A DNA stretch of 64,000 bases from Rhodobacter sp. NTK016B (GCF_017303295.1 NZ_JAFKOK010000002.1:248001-312000); one strand, 5' to 3'; positions 8,444 through 15,801 are shown, counted from the stretch's first letter. Translations and numbers: made by a program. The notes: generated from the sequence alone by a model not told the origin.

Positions 8444-9073
8444 CTATTTCGCGAACCGCGTGTCTGCGAGTTCCATTTTTTCCATGGCTTCGCGCACCCG
8501 AGCCGCCGTCCGCGACTTCCCCGGCTCAAGCGTGTCCAAGAGGAACTGATCGAGTCGGCAGATATACGCGAGATCCTGTGCGAGACGCTGAGACCCGCCC
8601 GCGCGCAGGATGCGGTCGGGCAGCTCTTTAAGCCGCTTGCGCTCGCGATCATCGGCCCGGCGCGTCTCGGCCTCGACCTTCATGCGTGCCGCGCCCTCGG
8701 TCACTTGCAGCAATTTCGGATGATAGAACCGCATCCGCCCGTCGCTCACCGTGCAAGGCTTCCAGCCATGCAAGGGCGTGACGTCGCGCGATGTCAGGCG
8801 CAGCCAGTCATCAAGTGACATGCGGGCCACCCAAGCCAATTCCCGATCCGCCATCGGCAACGTACCGACCGGGTCTTCATCCTGCGCCGCACATAGAAGG
8901 TCCAGAAACACCGCCCGCACTTCGCGATCCGCGTCGCGGCGAAACTCGGACGTGCGCCACCACGCATGATGAAACTGAAACCAGCCGTGGGATTCGAGCC
9001 GAACACCCACCGGAATGGGATAGCGAAACAGCTCTTTCGCCTCGACCACTTGGAATGCCGCTTGTGCCGTCAC
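8444..9073 (-). CDS. DUF1376/YdaU-like phage replication-associated protein
   Basis: 209 residues from a GTG at 9073. This start is favoured because a strong AAGGAGG lies eight bases upstream and the GTG overlaps the previous stop as GTGA; longer in-frame starts run through the preceding gene. The N-terminal half (ESHGWFQFHHAWWRTSEF, then VFLDLLCAAQDEDPVGTLP and RELAWVARMSLDDWLRL) follows the layout of DUF1376/YdaU proteins, which accompany phage replication modules. The C-terminal half is charged and helical. The family assignment is by pattern only. Confidence 0.6.
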   Translation of the reverse strand: MTAQAAFQVVEAKELFRYPIPVGVRLESHGWFQFHHAWWRTSEFRRDADREVRAVFLDLLCAAQDEDPVGTLPMADRELAWVARMSLDDWLRLTSRDVTPLHGWKPCTVSDGRMRFYHPKLLQVTEGAARMKVEAETRRADDRERKRLKELPDRILRAGGSQRLAQDLAYICRLDQFLLDTLEPGKSRTAARVREAMEKMELADTRFAK

Positions 9074-9513
9074 TGCCACCGCCTCCTTGAGGCCATCGCC
9101 CGCGCCTTGCGGTCGTGCAGCCATGCACTTTGCAACTGTCCGATGTAGCGGCGGGCCGCAGCCGAAAGGTCGCGGCGCGCGCGCGCCTCGGCGTCCTGTT
9201 CGGCGCTGCGCTTGTCGATGTACTTTCCCAGCCGATGCGCCAGCAAAGCGGGCGCGGCCTTCTGGCCGACCCGCCGCCGCTCGCGTTCGTCGGCCTCGCG
9301 ACAAGCGCGGCTGCAATAGAGTTGCCATTCACGCGCGGCGTTGAACGGTCGGGCGCAATCAGGGTTCGCGCACCGCCCCGGCTCGGACAGCGGGCACGCG
9401 GCCAGCTCGGCAAAGGCGAAATCTACGAAGCTCTCAAAGTCAAAGCCCTCGCCCTGCCCCGCTGCCGAATGCGCCGCCGGTGCATTCCCGACTTGATCCG
9501 CCCGCGTGGTCAT
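9070..9513 (-). CDS. Phage protein with Cys-rich zinc-binding-like motif
   Basis: 147 residues. A cluster of cysteines (ACPLSEPGRCANPDCARPF, then YCSRACREAD) has the spacing of a small zinc-finger or treble clef. The C-terminal 60 residues are strongly basic. Both ends are coupled: its ATG overlaps the DUF1937 stop and its TGA overlaps the next start. It is likely a nucleic-acid-binding early protein, but the exact family is not recognised. Confidence 0.65.
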   Translation of the reverse strand: MTTRADQVGNAPAAHSAAGQGEGFDFESFVDFAFAELAACPLSEPGRCANPDCARPFNAAREWQLYCSRACREADERERRRVGQKAAPALLAHRLGKYIDKRSAEQDAEARARRDLSAAARRYIGQLQSAWLHDRKARAMASRRRWQ

Positions 9514-10010
9514 GGCTGCAAACTCGCAATGCCCAGCCTGCGCGCGTCCCAGCGGCTCGTCTCAAAGATCACCGGCTTGCACCCGGAAAGCGCGTGGGCG
9601 ACCTCGCGAGCGACCCCGTCCGACTCGTGCCAGCCTGCGATTGCGGGCACGTAAACCATGCGCGCAGCATCCAGCAGCGGCGCACACCAGCGGGTCCAGA
9701 ACATGGCATCCAGCGCCGCCCGCTCGGCAAAGCCCGCGTTGACGTGAGTGTGCCACCAGTCGCAAGCCGAATGCGCGATCACGATCGGCGACACAGCCGA
9801 AACCCCGCGCATGGCGAGCATCGCCACCGCGCCCGCCGCCTTGTGCGCGGCGGCATCGGCGCGCGGCCAATCGAAAACGCCGCGCGGCGCGGCGAGTTTG
9901 GTGTAGGGCGTGGCGACATAGACCAGACCGGACAGCCGCCGCGCGGCCTCGGTCGCGTCCTGCCCCCAATGCACAAGCGCCGACCCGGCGGCGTCGGGAA
10001 ACCGTGTCAT
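9510..10010 (-). CDS. DUF1937 family protein (nucleoside 2-deoxyribosyltransferase-like)
   Basis: 166 residues from the ATG at 10010; the upstream in-frame extension runs through a hairpin and is unlikely. Motifs: LVYVATPYTK near the N-terminus, SPIVIAHSACDWWHTH centrally, and VPAIAGWHESDGVAREVAHA. This is the pattern of DUF1937 proteins, which have a nucleoside 2-deoxyribosyltransferase-like fold. In phages they are thought to act in nucleotide metabolism or modification, but the activity is not established from sequence. First gene of an ATGA-coupled string. Confidence 0.75.
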   Translation of the reverse strand: MTRFPDAAGSALVHWGQDATEAARRLSGLVYVATPYTKLAAPRGVFDWPRADAAAHKAAGAVAMLAMRGVSAVSPIVIAHSACDWWHTHVNAGFAERAALDAMFWTRWCAPLLDAARMVYVPAIAGWHESDGVAREVAHALSGCKPVIFETSRWDARRLGIASLQP

Positions 10011-10022
10011 GCTGCACCCCCA

Positions 10023-10048
10023 AAAGCCCCCCGGCACAAGGCCGGGGG
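10023..10048 (-). terminator. Stem-loop ahead of the DUF1937 gene
   Basis: CCCCCGGC (10028-10035) pairs with GCCGGGGG (10041-10048), 5-base loop, followed on the minus strand by G, CTTTT and G. The short T-run makes it a weak terminator or attenuator between the CII-like gene and the DUF1937 operon. Confidence 0.4.
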
Positions 10049-10143
10049 CAGTTGGCAGACGGCCAAGGGCAAGCGCCCCGGCCCGGCAACCCGGCAAGGC
10101 AACAGGATAGCCCTGCCGGAAGTCTGACCGAAGGAACCCGGCA

Positions 10144-10620
10144 TCACGCGCGCCCCTCGGCCTTTGCCACCATCGCCGCGCGAAGGCGCGAGGCGGCGGC
10201 GATCATTTCGTCAATTTCCTTGATTTGCGCGGCGGCTTCGGCGGCGGTGTACCCGGCCGGGTTTTCGCTGGCGTCCGAATGCGCTTCGGCGTGCTTTTGC
10301 AGCACGTCCGAAAACTCGCGCGTGAGGGCGTGAATATCCCCGCTCAGCGGCCCGCCGAGGTCCACAGGCTGGAAGAACCCGCCCGCCAGCGCCGCGAAAT
10401 GCTGCGCCACGGGCAACGCGGCGGCGGCTTCGATCCGGCCGAGGCGGTCGAGATAATTCACCCCCAGCCCGCCAGGGCGATCCTCGCGCAGCTCAGTGCC
10501 ATAAGACAGCACTGACAGGGACACGCCCAGATCGGCGGCGACGGCTTCCAGACCGCCCGCGCCTTTATACGCGGCCCCGATCGCCGCCTGTATCGTGCCG
10601 GGCCTCACCCTGCGCGCCAT
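10144..10620 (-). CDS. Putative phage regulatory protein, CII/CP76-like
   Basis: 158 residues, with a strong AGGAGG site before the ATG at 10620. The N-terminus carries a helix-turn-helix (GGLEAVAADLGVSLSVLSYG), followed by NYLDRLGRIEAAAALPVAQHF and a FFQPVDL segment, the general layout of Phage_CP76 / CII-type regulators in P2-like and mu-like prophages. The C-terminus is a long helix. Located downstream of the Cro-like gene on the same strand, where lambdoid phages keep cII. Family assignment is by resemblance. Confidence 0.6.
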   Translation of the reverse strand: MARRVRPGTIQAAIGAAYKGAGGLEAVAADLGVSLSVLSYGTELREDRPGGLGVNYLDRLGRIEAAAALPVAQHFAALAGGFFQPVDLGGPLSGDIHALTREFSDVLQKHAEAHSDASENPAGYTAAEAAAQIKEIDEMIAAASRLRAAMVAKAEGRA

Positions 10621-10817
10621 TGAGTGACCTCCTGTGAATTGTAACGAGCGCGCGAAGCGGATTCGTGCGATTTCGCGTGATGGGGCGCCGCGCGAAGGGC
10701 ATTGCTTGGGAATGGGAAATCACTTGCCACACCACGAACCACACACGCACCGCTTGCAAAGCTTGGACCTCCCCGCCACCGTGGGCGGAACGTTCGGGCA
10801 GCTTGCAGGAGGAATGC

Positions 10818-11273
10818 GTGGCGAATTTGGGAGTGATGGCAGCAATGGTGACGATGCTCGCCGCCACCGCCGCGCAGGCGCAAGGCAGCTTTATTTCCTT
10901 CGACAGCCGGGAAGTGCGGTCCTACTGCAATACGCTGCGCGGCCCCGGAGCTGGGGCAGACCGTTGTGTCGAGCGCTACCGTGCCGACTTCGACAGTGCA
11001 CGCAACCTTGCGTATCCCGACGGCGAGCATACGCAGATGATCATCTACCCCGCCCTTACGGCGTGCCATCGCACGCACTTCCCCGAGTGGGACCGCATCC
11101 GGTATTGCGCCGAACGTCAGGCCGCGCCTGCCTATCGCTTGAACGCGATGGCGGAGTCGGGAACCGAAGCCGAAAGGGACTTCGTCAACGCCTGCCTGAC
11201 TCAGTACCCCGAAGAGTTGCGGGATGCCGAGAGTTGCGTGCGCACCCTGTTGCGCATCGCCGAACAAGACTGA
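10818..11273 (+). CDS. Secreted Cys-repeat protein, probable prophage moron
   Basis: 151 residues from a GTG at 10818 with AGGAGG five bases upstream. The first 24 residues form a signal peptide (MAAMVTMLAATAAQAQG). The mature part has six cysteines in three C-x(n)-C pairs (YCNTLRG...DRCVER, TACHRTH...RYCAER, NACLTQYPEELRDAESCV). The pairs look like diverged copies of one helical disulfide unit similar to the CxxxWP..Y....C repeats of other alphaproteobacterial exported proteins. It is transcribed against the flanking lytic genes, as morons are. Function unknown; a periplasmic role in the lysogen is inferred. Confidence 0.7.
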   Translation: MANLGVMAAMVTMLAATAAQAQGSFISFDSREVRSYCNTLRGPGAGADRCVERYRADFDSARNLAYPDGEHTQMIIYPALTACHRTHFPEWDRIRYCAERQAAPAYRLNAMAESGTEAERDFVNACLTQYPEELRDAESCVRTLLRIAEQD

Positions 11274-11290
11274 GGAGCTGGGCAGCTTCA

Positions 11291-11560
11291 TCAGGCAACC
11301 CTTTCCCGCACATCCGAGAAGGTCACGGCCGGGGCAGAATGCAGTGCGACGACCAGATCCGCAGTCACTTCGACAAAACCGAGGCTGCGGGCCGCGTCGA
11401 TAAGGCACTTGTGGTAGCGCGCCGGAATAGTCCCAGCCTGCGCCCATTTATGCACCCTCGATTCACTGACACCGATTGCACCGCTCAAGGCGCGGCGAGA
11501 GGGCCAAAGCCCGATCAGCTCGCGCACGCTCGACGGGATAGTGGGGGCATCCTCTGACAT
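11291..11560 (-). CDS. Cro/YdaS-like phage DNA-binding protein
   Basis: 89 residues from the ATG at 11560 (MSEDAPT). The helix-turn-helix is clear: RRALSGAIGVSESRVHKWAQAG, followed by IPARYHKCLIDAA, the arrangement of YdaS/Cro-type regulators. An in-frame ATG at 11590 lies inside the operator/promoter and is rejected: a minus-strand promoter (TTGACG at 11592-11597, TATCAA at 11568-11573) would start RNA at about 11561, so the message is probably leaderless, and no ribosome site is seen. It diverges from the repressor gene and heads the lytic arm. Confidence 0.75.
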   Translation of the reverse strand: MSEDAPTIPSSVRELIGLWPSRRALSGAIGVSESRVHKWAQAGTIPARYHKCLIDAARSLGFVEVTADLVVALHSAPAVTFSDVRERVA

Positions 11561-11567
11561 GGCAAGA

Positions 11568-11629
11568 TTGATAATGGAGAAAATCTCCATTCGTCAAGAT
11601 GGGAAAAACTCCAATGGAGAATCTCTCCA
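11568..11629. promoter_or_regulatory. Prophage switch: operators TGGAGA-N3-TCTCCA and leftward promoter
   Basis: Two palindromes, 11575-11589 (TGGAGAAAATCTCCA) and 11615-11629 (TGGAGAATCTCTCCA), flank a degenerate copy (TGGGAAAAACTCCA, 11600-11613). The first fills the spacer of the leftward promoter (TTGACG 11592-11597; TATCAA 11568-11573). Repressor or Cro bound here would block the leftward lytic operon. Confidence 0.75.
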
Positions 11630-11641
11630 AATAGCCCAAGA

Positions 11642-11962
11642 GTGCGGAATATGAAAAAGCTCGCCGCGTCCCTCATCGAAAGACGGTCTCACCCCGTTCA
11701 GGTTGCCCCTCGCATCTTCGCGATACGCGAGCACCTCGGGCTGCCGAAGGCCCAGTTCGCGGACGCCATTGGCGTTGACCGAAGCTCGCTCACCAAGATC
11801 GAGAAAGGCAGTGCGGGCTTGGATATAGCAGTAGCTGAAAGAATTTCCGCGCTTTATGGGGTTGGGCTTGATTTCATCTATCGCGGCGATCTCGATGACC
11901 TGCCAACCGACTGGCGGCCCAGCATCTTGAGCTTAATGCACGGCCATCGCACCAACCCGTAG
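11642..11962 (+). CDS. XRE-family prophage repressor
   Basis: 106 residues. The HTH_3 domain spans about 25-80: REHLGLPKAQFADAIGVDRS, then LTKIEKGSAGL and ISALYGVGLDFIY. There is no peptidase domain, so it is not a LexA-like cleavable repressor. Start is GTG at 11642 or ATG at 11651. It diverges from the Cro-like gene over the shared operators, the classical place for the lysogeny repressor. A free-standing antitoxin-like regulator would look similar, but the operator layout and the integrase on the same arm favour the repressor role. Confidence 0.75.
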   Translation: MRNMKKLAASLIERRSHPVQVAPRIFAIREHLGLPKAQFADAIGVDRSSLTKIEKGSAGLDIAVAERISALYGVGLDFIYRGDLDDLPTDWRPSILSLMHGHRTNP

Positions 11963-12160
11963 GCGGTCGCGATGCGGCAGCGGGTAAGTCTGGCAACCAC
12001 CAGCACAACCATATCGGTAAACTTGTAAGGCATCGACTCGCCCTCCCCGCGAGACGTTGCCAAGGCAAGCAAGTTGTGTAAATAGATTTTTTCTCCACTT
12101 TATGTTTGACAGTGGAGAAATTCTCCACAATTCTCGCCTCACACAACCAGAGGCGAGGCC
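11963..12160. promoter_or_regulatory. Rightward promoter with operator in its spacer
   Basis: No convincing gene in these 198 bases. TTGACA (12106-12111) and AATTCT (12129-12134) are separated by 17 bases that are a perfect palindrome, GTGGAGAAATTCTCCAC (12112-12128), the same operator as at 11575 and 11615. A further half-site (TCTCCA) lies at 12092-12097. The promoter would drive the gene at 12161 and the rightward arm and be closed by the prophage repressor. Confidence 0.7.
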
Positions 12161-12547
12161 ATGACCACACGCACCGACCTTCCCAAGATCCGCGCGGAAT
12201 TTCGCGCCACCCTAACCGCGCTCGACAATGCGCTGACCCGTGCCGCCGATCAGCGGTTCGCCGTGATCGACGCGCACGCTTACGTCGTCGTGGACGCCAT
12301 CGGCCCGATGACCTTCGATCTGGCCGAGGTCGCCAAGGGCAAAGCCTTTGCCACCGCGACCGGGCACGGCGCGGCGCATCGTGCCAACCGCTTCACCCGC
12401 ACCGATGCCGATCGACTCGCCCGCGCCACCCGTGCCCGCGCGATGCACTGGAAGGATGCGGCGCGCGCTCAGGCCGAAAAGCTACGCCAAACGCTCGCCA
12501 TCCTCGACGACCTGCCCGCTGGCCCGCTCGAAGGGGAAATCGCATGA
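12161..12547 (+). CDS. Prophage hypothetical protein
   Basis: 128 residues, ribosome site GAGGCGAGG just upstream of the ATG. Predominantly helical and soluble, with a beta-rich centre (AVIDAHAYVVVDAIGPMTFDL) and a C-terminal helix. First gene after the operator-controlled rightward promoter. No family recognised. It is coupled by ATGA to the next small gene. Confidence 0.6.
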   Translation: MTTRTDLPKIRAEFRATLTALDNALTRAADQRFAVIDAHAYVVVDAIGPMTFDLAEVAKGKAFATATGHGAAHRANRFTRTDADRLARATRARAMHWKDAARAQAEKLRQTLAILDDLPAGPLEGEIA

Positions 12548-12687
12548 GCGGCGCGAACCCCATCCCCGCCATCATCGCTGACGAGGCTACGCGCGCGGCG
12601 TGGATCGCGTGGCGCGTACGCTTGCACAGAAAGCGCCTCCGCATCGCCGCGCAGGCGCCCTTCCGGTCGGGCCGGGGGGCCGCGTGA
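12544..12687 (+). CDS. Small prophage protein, 47 residues
   Basis: Starts at an ATG overlapping the previous stop (ATGA) and ends overlapping the next start (TGATG). Basic, with a helix WIAWRVRLHRKRLRIAAQA. The tight coupling at both ends supports translation; function unknown. Confidence 0.5.
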   Translation: MSGANPIPAIIADEATRAAWIAWRVRLHRKRLRIAAQAPFRSGRGAA

Positions 12688-13334
12688 TGATCCAGTTTCA
12701 GGGCCTTCACGGCGTCCCGCTTGCCGCCCCGCAATGCCTGCGCCTCGCGCGCGACATTGGCCTCGAACCGCGCCGCTCGCGGGTCTCGGCCGAGGTCGAT
12801 CCCGCCGCCCTAGAGCGCCGCCTGTCTCGCAATGCACTGCGCATCCTTCACGCGCTTTCGCATCGCGACCACCCGGTCGATATGGACACGCTCTTGGCGG
12901 CGATGCGCATCGCCCCGCCGCCCCGTGCCCGAGCGTCCGATTGCCTGTCTCGCATGGTGCACAACGGCTTCGCCCGCGCGATCGCCACCACCAACGGGCG
13001 CAGCATGTGGATTATCACAGCGACCGGCCAAGCGCGCATCGAGCGTGACGCCCAGACTGTATCCCCCGAGGCCGCGTGCCATGCGGTTGCGCAGATCAAC
13101 GCATCGCCCGTCTTCGCATCACAGCGCTGGTGGCCCGCTGAGACGAAGGCGCAGTTGCGCCGCCCGGCGACCATGACCTCGGTCTGCGAATACCTGTTCG
13201 CGAGCCGGAGCGACGCCGCGCAGTCCGCCGTTGCCGCTGCCCTCGACCAGCTTGCCGCAAGCGGTGACCTCATTTCCGCACCGTGGGAACGCCGAGGCAG
13301 GGCCTCGACCATCTACTGGACGCCCGACGCGTAA
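12687..13334 (+). CDS. Prophage hypothetical protein with winged-helix-like segments
   Basis: 215 residues from the ATG at 12687. Residues about 50-110 (LRILHALSHRDHPVDMDTLLAAMRI, then ASDCLSRMVHNGFARAI) and about 165-210 look like two winged-helix or MarR-like DNA-binding units, each ending in a beta hairpin (SMWIITATGQARIE; RASTIYWTPDA). It may be a replication-initiation or regulatory protein, but no named family is recognised. Confidence 0.6.
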   Translation: MIQFQGLHGVPLAAPQCLRLARDIGLEPRRSRVSAEVDPAALERRLSRNALRILHALSHRDHPVDMDTLLAAMRIAPPPRARASDCLSRMVHNGFARAIATTNGRSMWIITATGQARIERDAQTVSPEAACHAVAQINASPVFASQRWWPAETKAQLRRPATMTSVCEYLFASRSDAAQSAVAAALDQLAASGDLISAPWERRGRASTIYWTPDA

Positions 13335-13367
13335 GCGCGGGCGGCACATTTTCAGAAAGGAGAGAGA

Positions 13368-13493
13368 ATGCCTTCCAACTTCATTCTTGAGGCCGTCGCC
13401 GTGTTCTCGCTGGCGCTGCTTGGCGGGTTCGGTGCGGGCCTCGGCTTCTATGTCGCGCGCTGGATCGCCCGCGACACTATCGCGAGGGGCTGA
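13368..13493 (+). CDS. Small single-span membrane protein, 41 residues
   Basis: ATG at 13368 preceded at good spacing by AAAGGAG. One hydrophobic segment (AVAVFSLALLGGFGAGLGFYVA) covers most of the protein, followed by a positive cytoplasmic-type end (RWIARD). It lies two bases before the GapR-like gene. Function unknown. Confidence 0.6.
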   Translation: MPSNFILEAVAVFSLALLGGFGAGLGFYVARWIARDTIARG

Positions 13494-13495
13494 TC

Positions 13496-13786
13496 ATGTC
13501 CCAGACGATGAAGGAAACCGCTGAGGACGTCGCCGTCCGCGAGCGCGTGCATCAGGTCACCGGGCAACAGATCCGCGCCTATATCGAGCGCGCCGAACAG
13601 CTCGAACAGGAAAAGGCGGCGATCGGCGACGACCTGAAAGCGGTTTTCGCCGAGGCCAAATCCCAAGGCTACGACCCGAAGATCCTGCGCCGCCTGATCG
13701 CGGATCGCCGCCGGAATGCCGACGACGTGCAATCCGAGCAAGCCTCGCTCGACCTATACCGCGACGCGCTCGAACAAGCCGCCTGA
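13496..13786 (+). CDS. GapR-like DUF2312 nucleoid protein, phage-encoded
   Basis: 96 residues matching DUF2312 (UPF0335): QIRAYIERAEQLEQEKAAI, then DLKAVFAEAKSQGYDPKIL and a basic RRLIADRRR stretch, all helical. The chromosomal member, GapR of Caulobacter, is a tetrameric clamp that binds overtwisted DNA and stimulates gyrase. A phage copy could help replication or organise DNA. It forms an operon with the small membrane protein upstream. The family call is strong; the role in the phage is inferred. Confidence 0.85.
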   Translation: MSQTMKETAEDVAVRERVHQVTGQQIRAYIERAEQLEQEKAAIGDDLKAVFAEAKSQGYDPKILRRLIADRRRNADDVQSEQASLDLYRDALEQAA

Positions 13787-13845
13787 CGCCTTTTTCTGCC
13801 CCCGCGCACCGGGGGCAGCGATGGACGTCAGGGAAAGGACACACC

Positions 13846-14226
13846 ATGCCGAAAGATACGGTCCCGCCGGGCAAGCCCCGCCGCCACCCGCGCACGCGCC
13901 ACGACGCGCGCCTGCTCTGCGCGCTCGATTGCGGCAAGCCGCCCGACCTTTGCGAATGCCTATCCGAAATGCTCAGCGACCGGGGCATGACCGCTCACGG
14001 CGCTGCGGTGTCTGTCACCAGCGATACCAAGACAGAAGAAGCGACGCGTTCACGCGGCAACCTGGGCGATGAAGGCCCGGAAATTTGTGGCATCCGCCGC
14101 GCACAAGGGGCGCAGGAACGGGGCAGCGCGCCCGTGCCCGCCTTCACGGCAAATGCACCCGGCACGCCCGCGAAACGCCTCTGGCGCGCCATCGTGCGCG
14201 CTCTGACCGGAGGCACGAAGGAATGA
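13846..14226 (+). CDS. Prophage hypothetical protein
   Basis: 126 residues, with a GGGAAAGGA ribosome site before the ATG. The N-terminal 60 residues include four cysteines (LLCALDCGKPPDLCECL); the rest is low complexity. No fold recognised. Its stop overlaps the following ATG (ATGA). Confidence 0.5.
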   Translation: MPKDTVPPGKPRRHPRTRHDARLLCALDCGKPPDLCECLSEMLSDRGMTAHGAAVSVTSDTKTEEATRSRGNLGDEGPEICGIRRAQGAQERGSAPVPAFTANAPGTPAKRLWRAIVRALTGGTKE

Positions 14227-14414
14227 CCGCCCGCGCCATGTTTCACAAACGCGATTTGACCCGAGCTTGGGAAACCGCACAGGCTTGCGGTCTCAACATC
14301 GCGCGGACCGAGATCGGAACAGACGGAAGCATCGTCATCGTCCATGATAGCCCCGCCGAGAAAGGCACCGAACCGAAATCGGCCTATGACGAATGGAGGG
14401 CGAAACGTGGTTAA
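14223..14414 (+). CDS. Small conserved-type prophage protein upstream of integrase
   Basis: 63 residues (MTARAMFHKRDLTRAWETA, then IARTEIGTDGSIVIVHD). Proteins of this type, with an N-terminal helix and a three-strand sheet, are often found directly before integrases in alphaproteobacterial phages, where they might assist excision; this is context-based. Its stop overlaps the integrase GTG by 8 bases. Confidence 0.6.
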   Translation: MTARAMFHKRDLTRAWETAQACGLNIARTEIGTDGSIVIVHDSPAEKGTEPKSAYDEWRAKRG

Positions 14415-15459
14415 GGTCAATCTTGAGGGCGTTGCAAAGGTACGCGCGAAGCTGGCCGACGGAACGCGGCGAACATACTATTATGCATGGCGCGGCGGCC
14501 CCCGCCTTCCGGGAGAACCGGGCAGCGCCGAGTTCATGGAAGCACTGCAAGCCGCACGCGGGCAGAAGCCCAAGCACCACGCGGGCACCCTAACAAGCCT
14601 CTTGATTGATTATCAGGAAAGCCCCCGCTTCACCGATTTGGCAGAGGCCACGCGGCGCGATTACATCCGCCACATTCGTGCAATTGAAACCGAGTTCGGC
14701 GACATGCCGATCGCCGCGTTATCCGATTCTCGCGTCCGTGGCGACTTCCTCAATTGGCGCGACCAGCGCGCACAGACCAGCCGTCGGCAAGCCGACTATG
14801 CGATCACCGTGTTGTCGCTAATCTTAGCATGGGCCGAGGATCGCGGGCACGCACCCGCCAACCCGCTCAAACGACCGGGACGCACGTACCGAGCAAACCG
14901 CGCAGACTCGATTTGGACCTATGACGATGAAGCAGCGTTCCAAGCGGCGGCATCGCCCCAACTCGCGCTGGCGCAGATTCTCGCGGCTGAAACCGGGCAG
15001 AGGCAAGGCGACCTTTTGCGCCTGACTTGGGCTGCTTATGACGGCACGTCGATCCGGCTCAAACAATCCAAGCGGGGGCGCCGCGTTGTCGTGCCCTGCA
15101 CCACTCGATTGCGCACCGTATTGGACGCGGCCAAGGCCAAGCGCGGAAACGCCGTGACTATCCTGACCACGTCACGCGGAACCGCATGGACGTCGAGCGG
15201 CTTTCGGGCAAGTTGGGCCAAGGTCAAATGCGATCTTGCGGGCCTGACTTTCCACGACCTGCGGGGAACCGCCGTCACGCGCTTGGCCGAAGCGGGCAGT
15301 TCGACGCCAGAGATCGCGACCATCACCGGGCACAGCCTCAAAGAAGTCGATGCGATCCTCGACACGCACTATTTGAGCCGCAACCGCACGCTTGCGGAAT
15401 CGGCGATTGCAAAGCTCGACCGACACCGGGCAGAGGCCGAGAAAAAGGCCAAAAAGTGA
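14407..15459 (+). CDS. int: Tyrosine integrase
   Basis: 350 residues from a GTG at 14407, chosen because GGAGGG lies six bases upstream; in-frame ATGs at 14344 and 14386 lie in the previous gene. The core-binding domain covers about 60-160. The catalytic set is complete: Arg199 (TGQRQGD), a Lys near 220-222, His283 and Arg286 (FHDLRG), His309 (TGHS) and the nucleophile Tyr322 (THYLSR). It faces the tRNA-Met gene 85 bases away, the expected attachment site. The prophage should therefore be able to excise if the other end is intact. Confidence 0.92.
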   Translation: MVKVNLEGVAKVRAKLADGTRRTYYYAWRGGPRLPGEPGSAEFMEALQAARGQKPKHHAGTLTSLLIDYQESPRFTDLAEATRRDYIRHIRAIETEFGDMPIAALSDSRVRGDFLNWRDQRAQTSRRQADYAITVLSLILAWAEDRGHAPANPLKRPGRTYRANRADSIWTYDDEAAFQAAASPQLALAQILAAETGQRQGDLLRLTWAAYDGTSIRLKQSKRGRRVVVPCTTRLRTVLDAAKAKRGNAVTILTTSRGTAWTSSGFRASWAKVKCDLAGLTFHDLRGTAVTRLAEAGSSTPEIATITGHSLKEVDAILDTHYLSRNRTLAESAIAKLDRHRAEAEKKAKK

Positions 15460-15544
15460 ACGCTCTTGCAAAATGGCCTGCAAAACGGTCTATGCGCGTC
15501 AAACGACCCGCGACAGGAAAAGCAACAATTTCATGGCTTTAAGG

Positions 15545-15600
15545 TGGTAGCGGAGGAGGGACTTGAACCCCCGACACGCGGATTATGATTCCGCTGCTCT
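15545..15600. other. Probable right attachment site (att) in the 3' half of tRNA-Met
   Basis: The integrase ends at 15459 and the 3' end of the tRNA gene, including encoded CCA, is at 15545. The identity segment regenerated by integration should be the tRNA 3' part. The partner copy lies beyond the left edge and cannot be seen, so the exact core is unknown. Confidence 0.6.
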
Positions 15601-15621
15601 AACCAACTGAGCTACTCCGCC
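15545..15621 (-). tRNA. tRNA-Met (CAU), elongator type
   Basis: 77 bases folding as a full cloverleaf: acceptor GGCGGAG with CTCCGCT, D-arm with AGTTGGTTAGA, anticodon stem GCGGA/TCCGC with loop ATCATAA (anticodon CAT), T-loop GTTCAAG and encoded CCA. The first acceptor pair is G-T. A CAU tRNA could also be Ile2 (lysidine-modified), but the body fits elongator Met of Rhodobacterales. It survives prophage integration intact. Confidence 0.85.
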
Positions 15622-15663
15622 CCGATGCCGATCGGTCGGGGCGCGGCCCCGGTGGCTGGCGGC

Positions 15664-15692
15664 TTCCTAGGCCAGCCCTCGGACAGCGTCAA
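15664..15692 (-). promoter_or_regulatory. Promoter of tRNA-Met
   Basis: On the minus strand TTGACG (15687-15692), a 17-base spacer and TAGGAA (15664-15669) precede the tRNA 5' end by about 40 bases. The remainder of 15622-15801 shows no gene. Confidence 0.55.
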
Positions 15693-15801
15693 GAGGGAAA
15701 TCCACCCGAAACCGCCCCCGGTTGAAAACCCGGTGGCGGCGCTTTGCCGTCTCGCCTGCGCGGGGTTCTGCCGCTACATCTGAGGGAAGACCGGAGGTGC
15801 C

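Noticed and set aside
11878-12033. Possible 51-residue minus-strand protein (MPYKFTDMVV start) with a GGGAGGG site
   Set aside because: Overlaps the 3' end of the repressor gene antisense, has an Arg-rich tail and no homology that I recognise; support is too weak.
13797-13819. Stem-loop CTGCCCCCG/CGGGGGCAG after the GapR-like gene as terminator
   Set aside because: The T-run lies before, not after, the stem on the coding strand, so it does not fit an intrinsic terminator for this gene.
15545-15621. Reading the CAU tRNA as tRNA-Ile2
   Set aside because: The acceptor stem and body fit elongator tRNA-Met better; modification cannot be seen in DNA, so Ile2 is kept only as an alternative.
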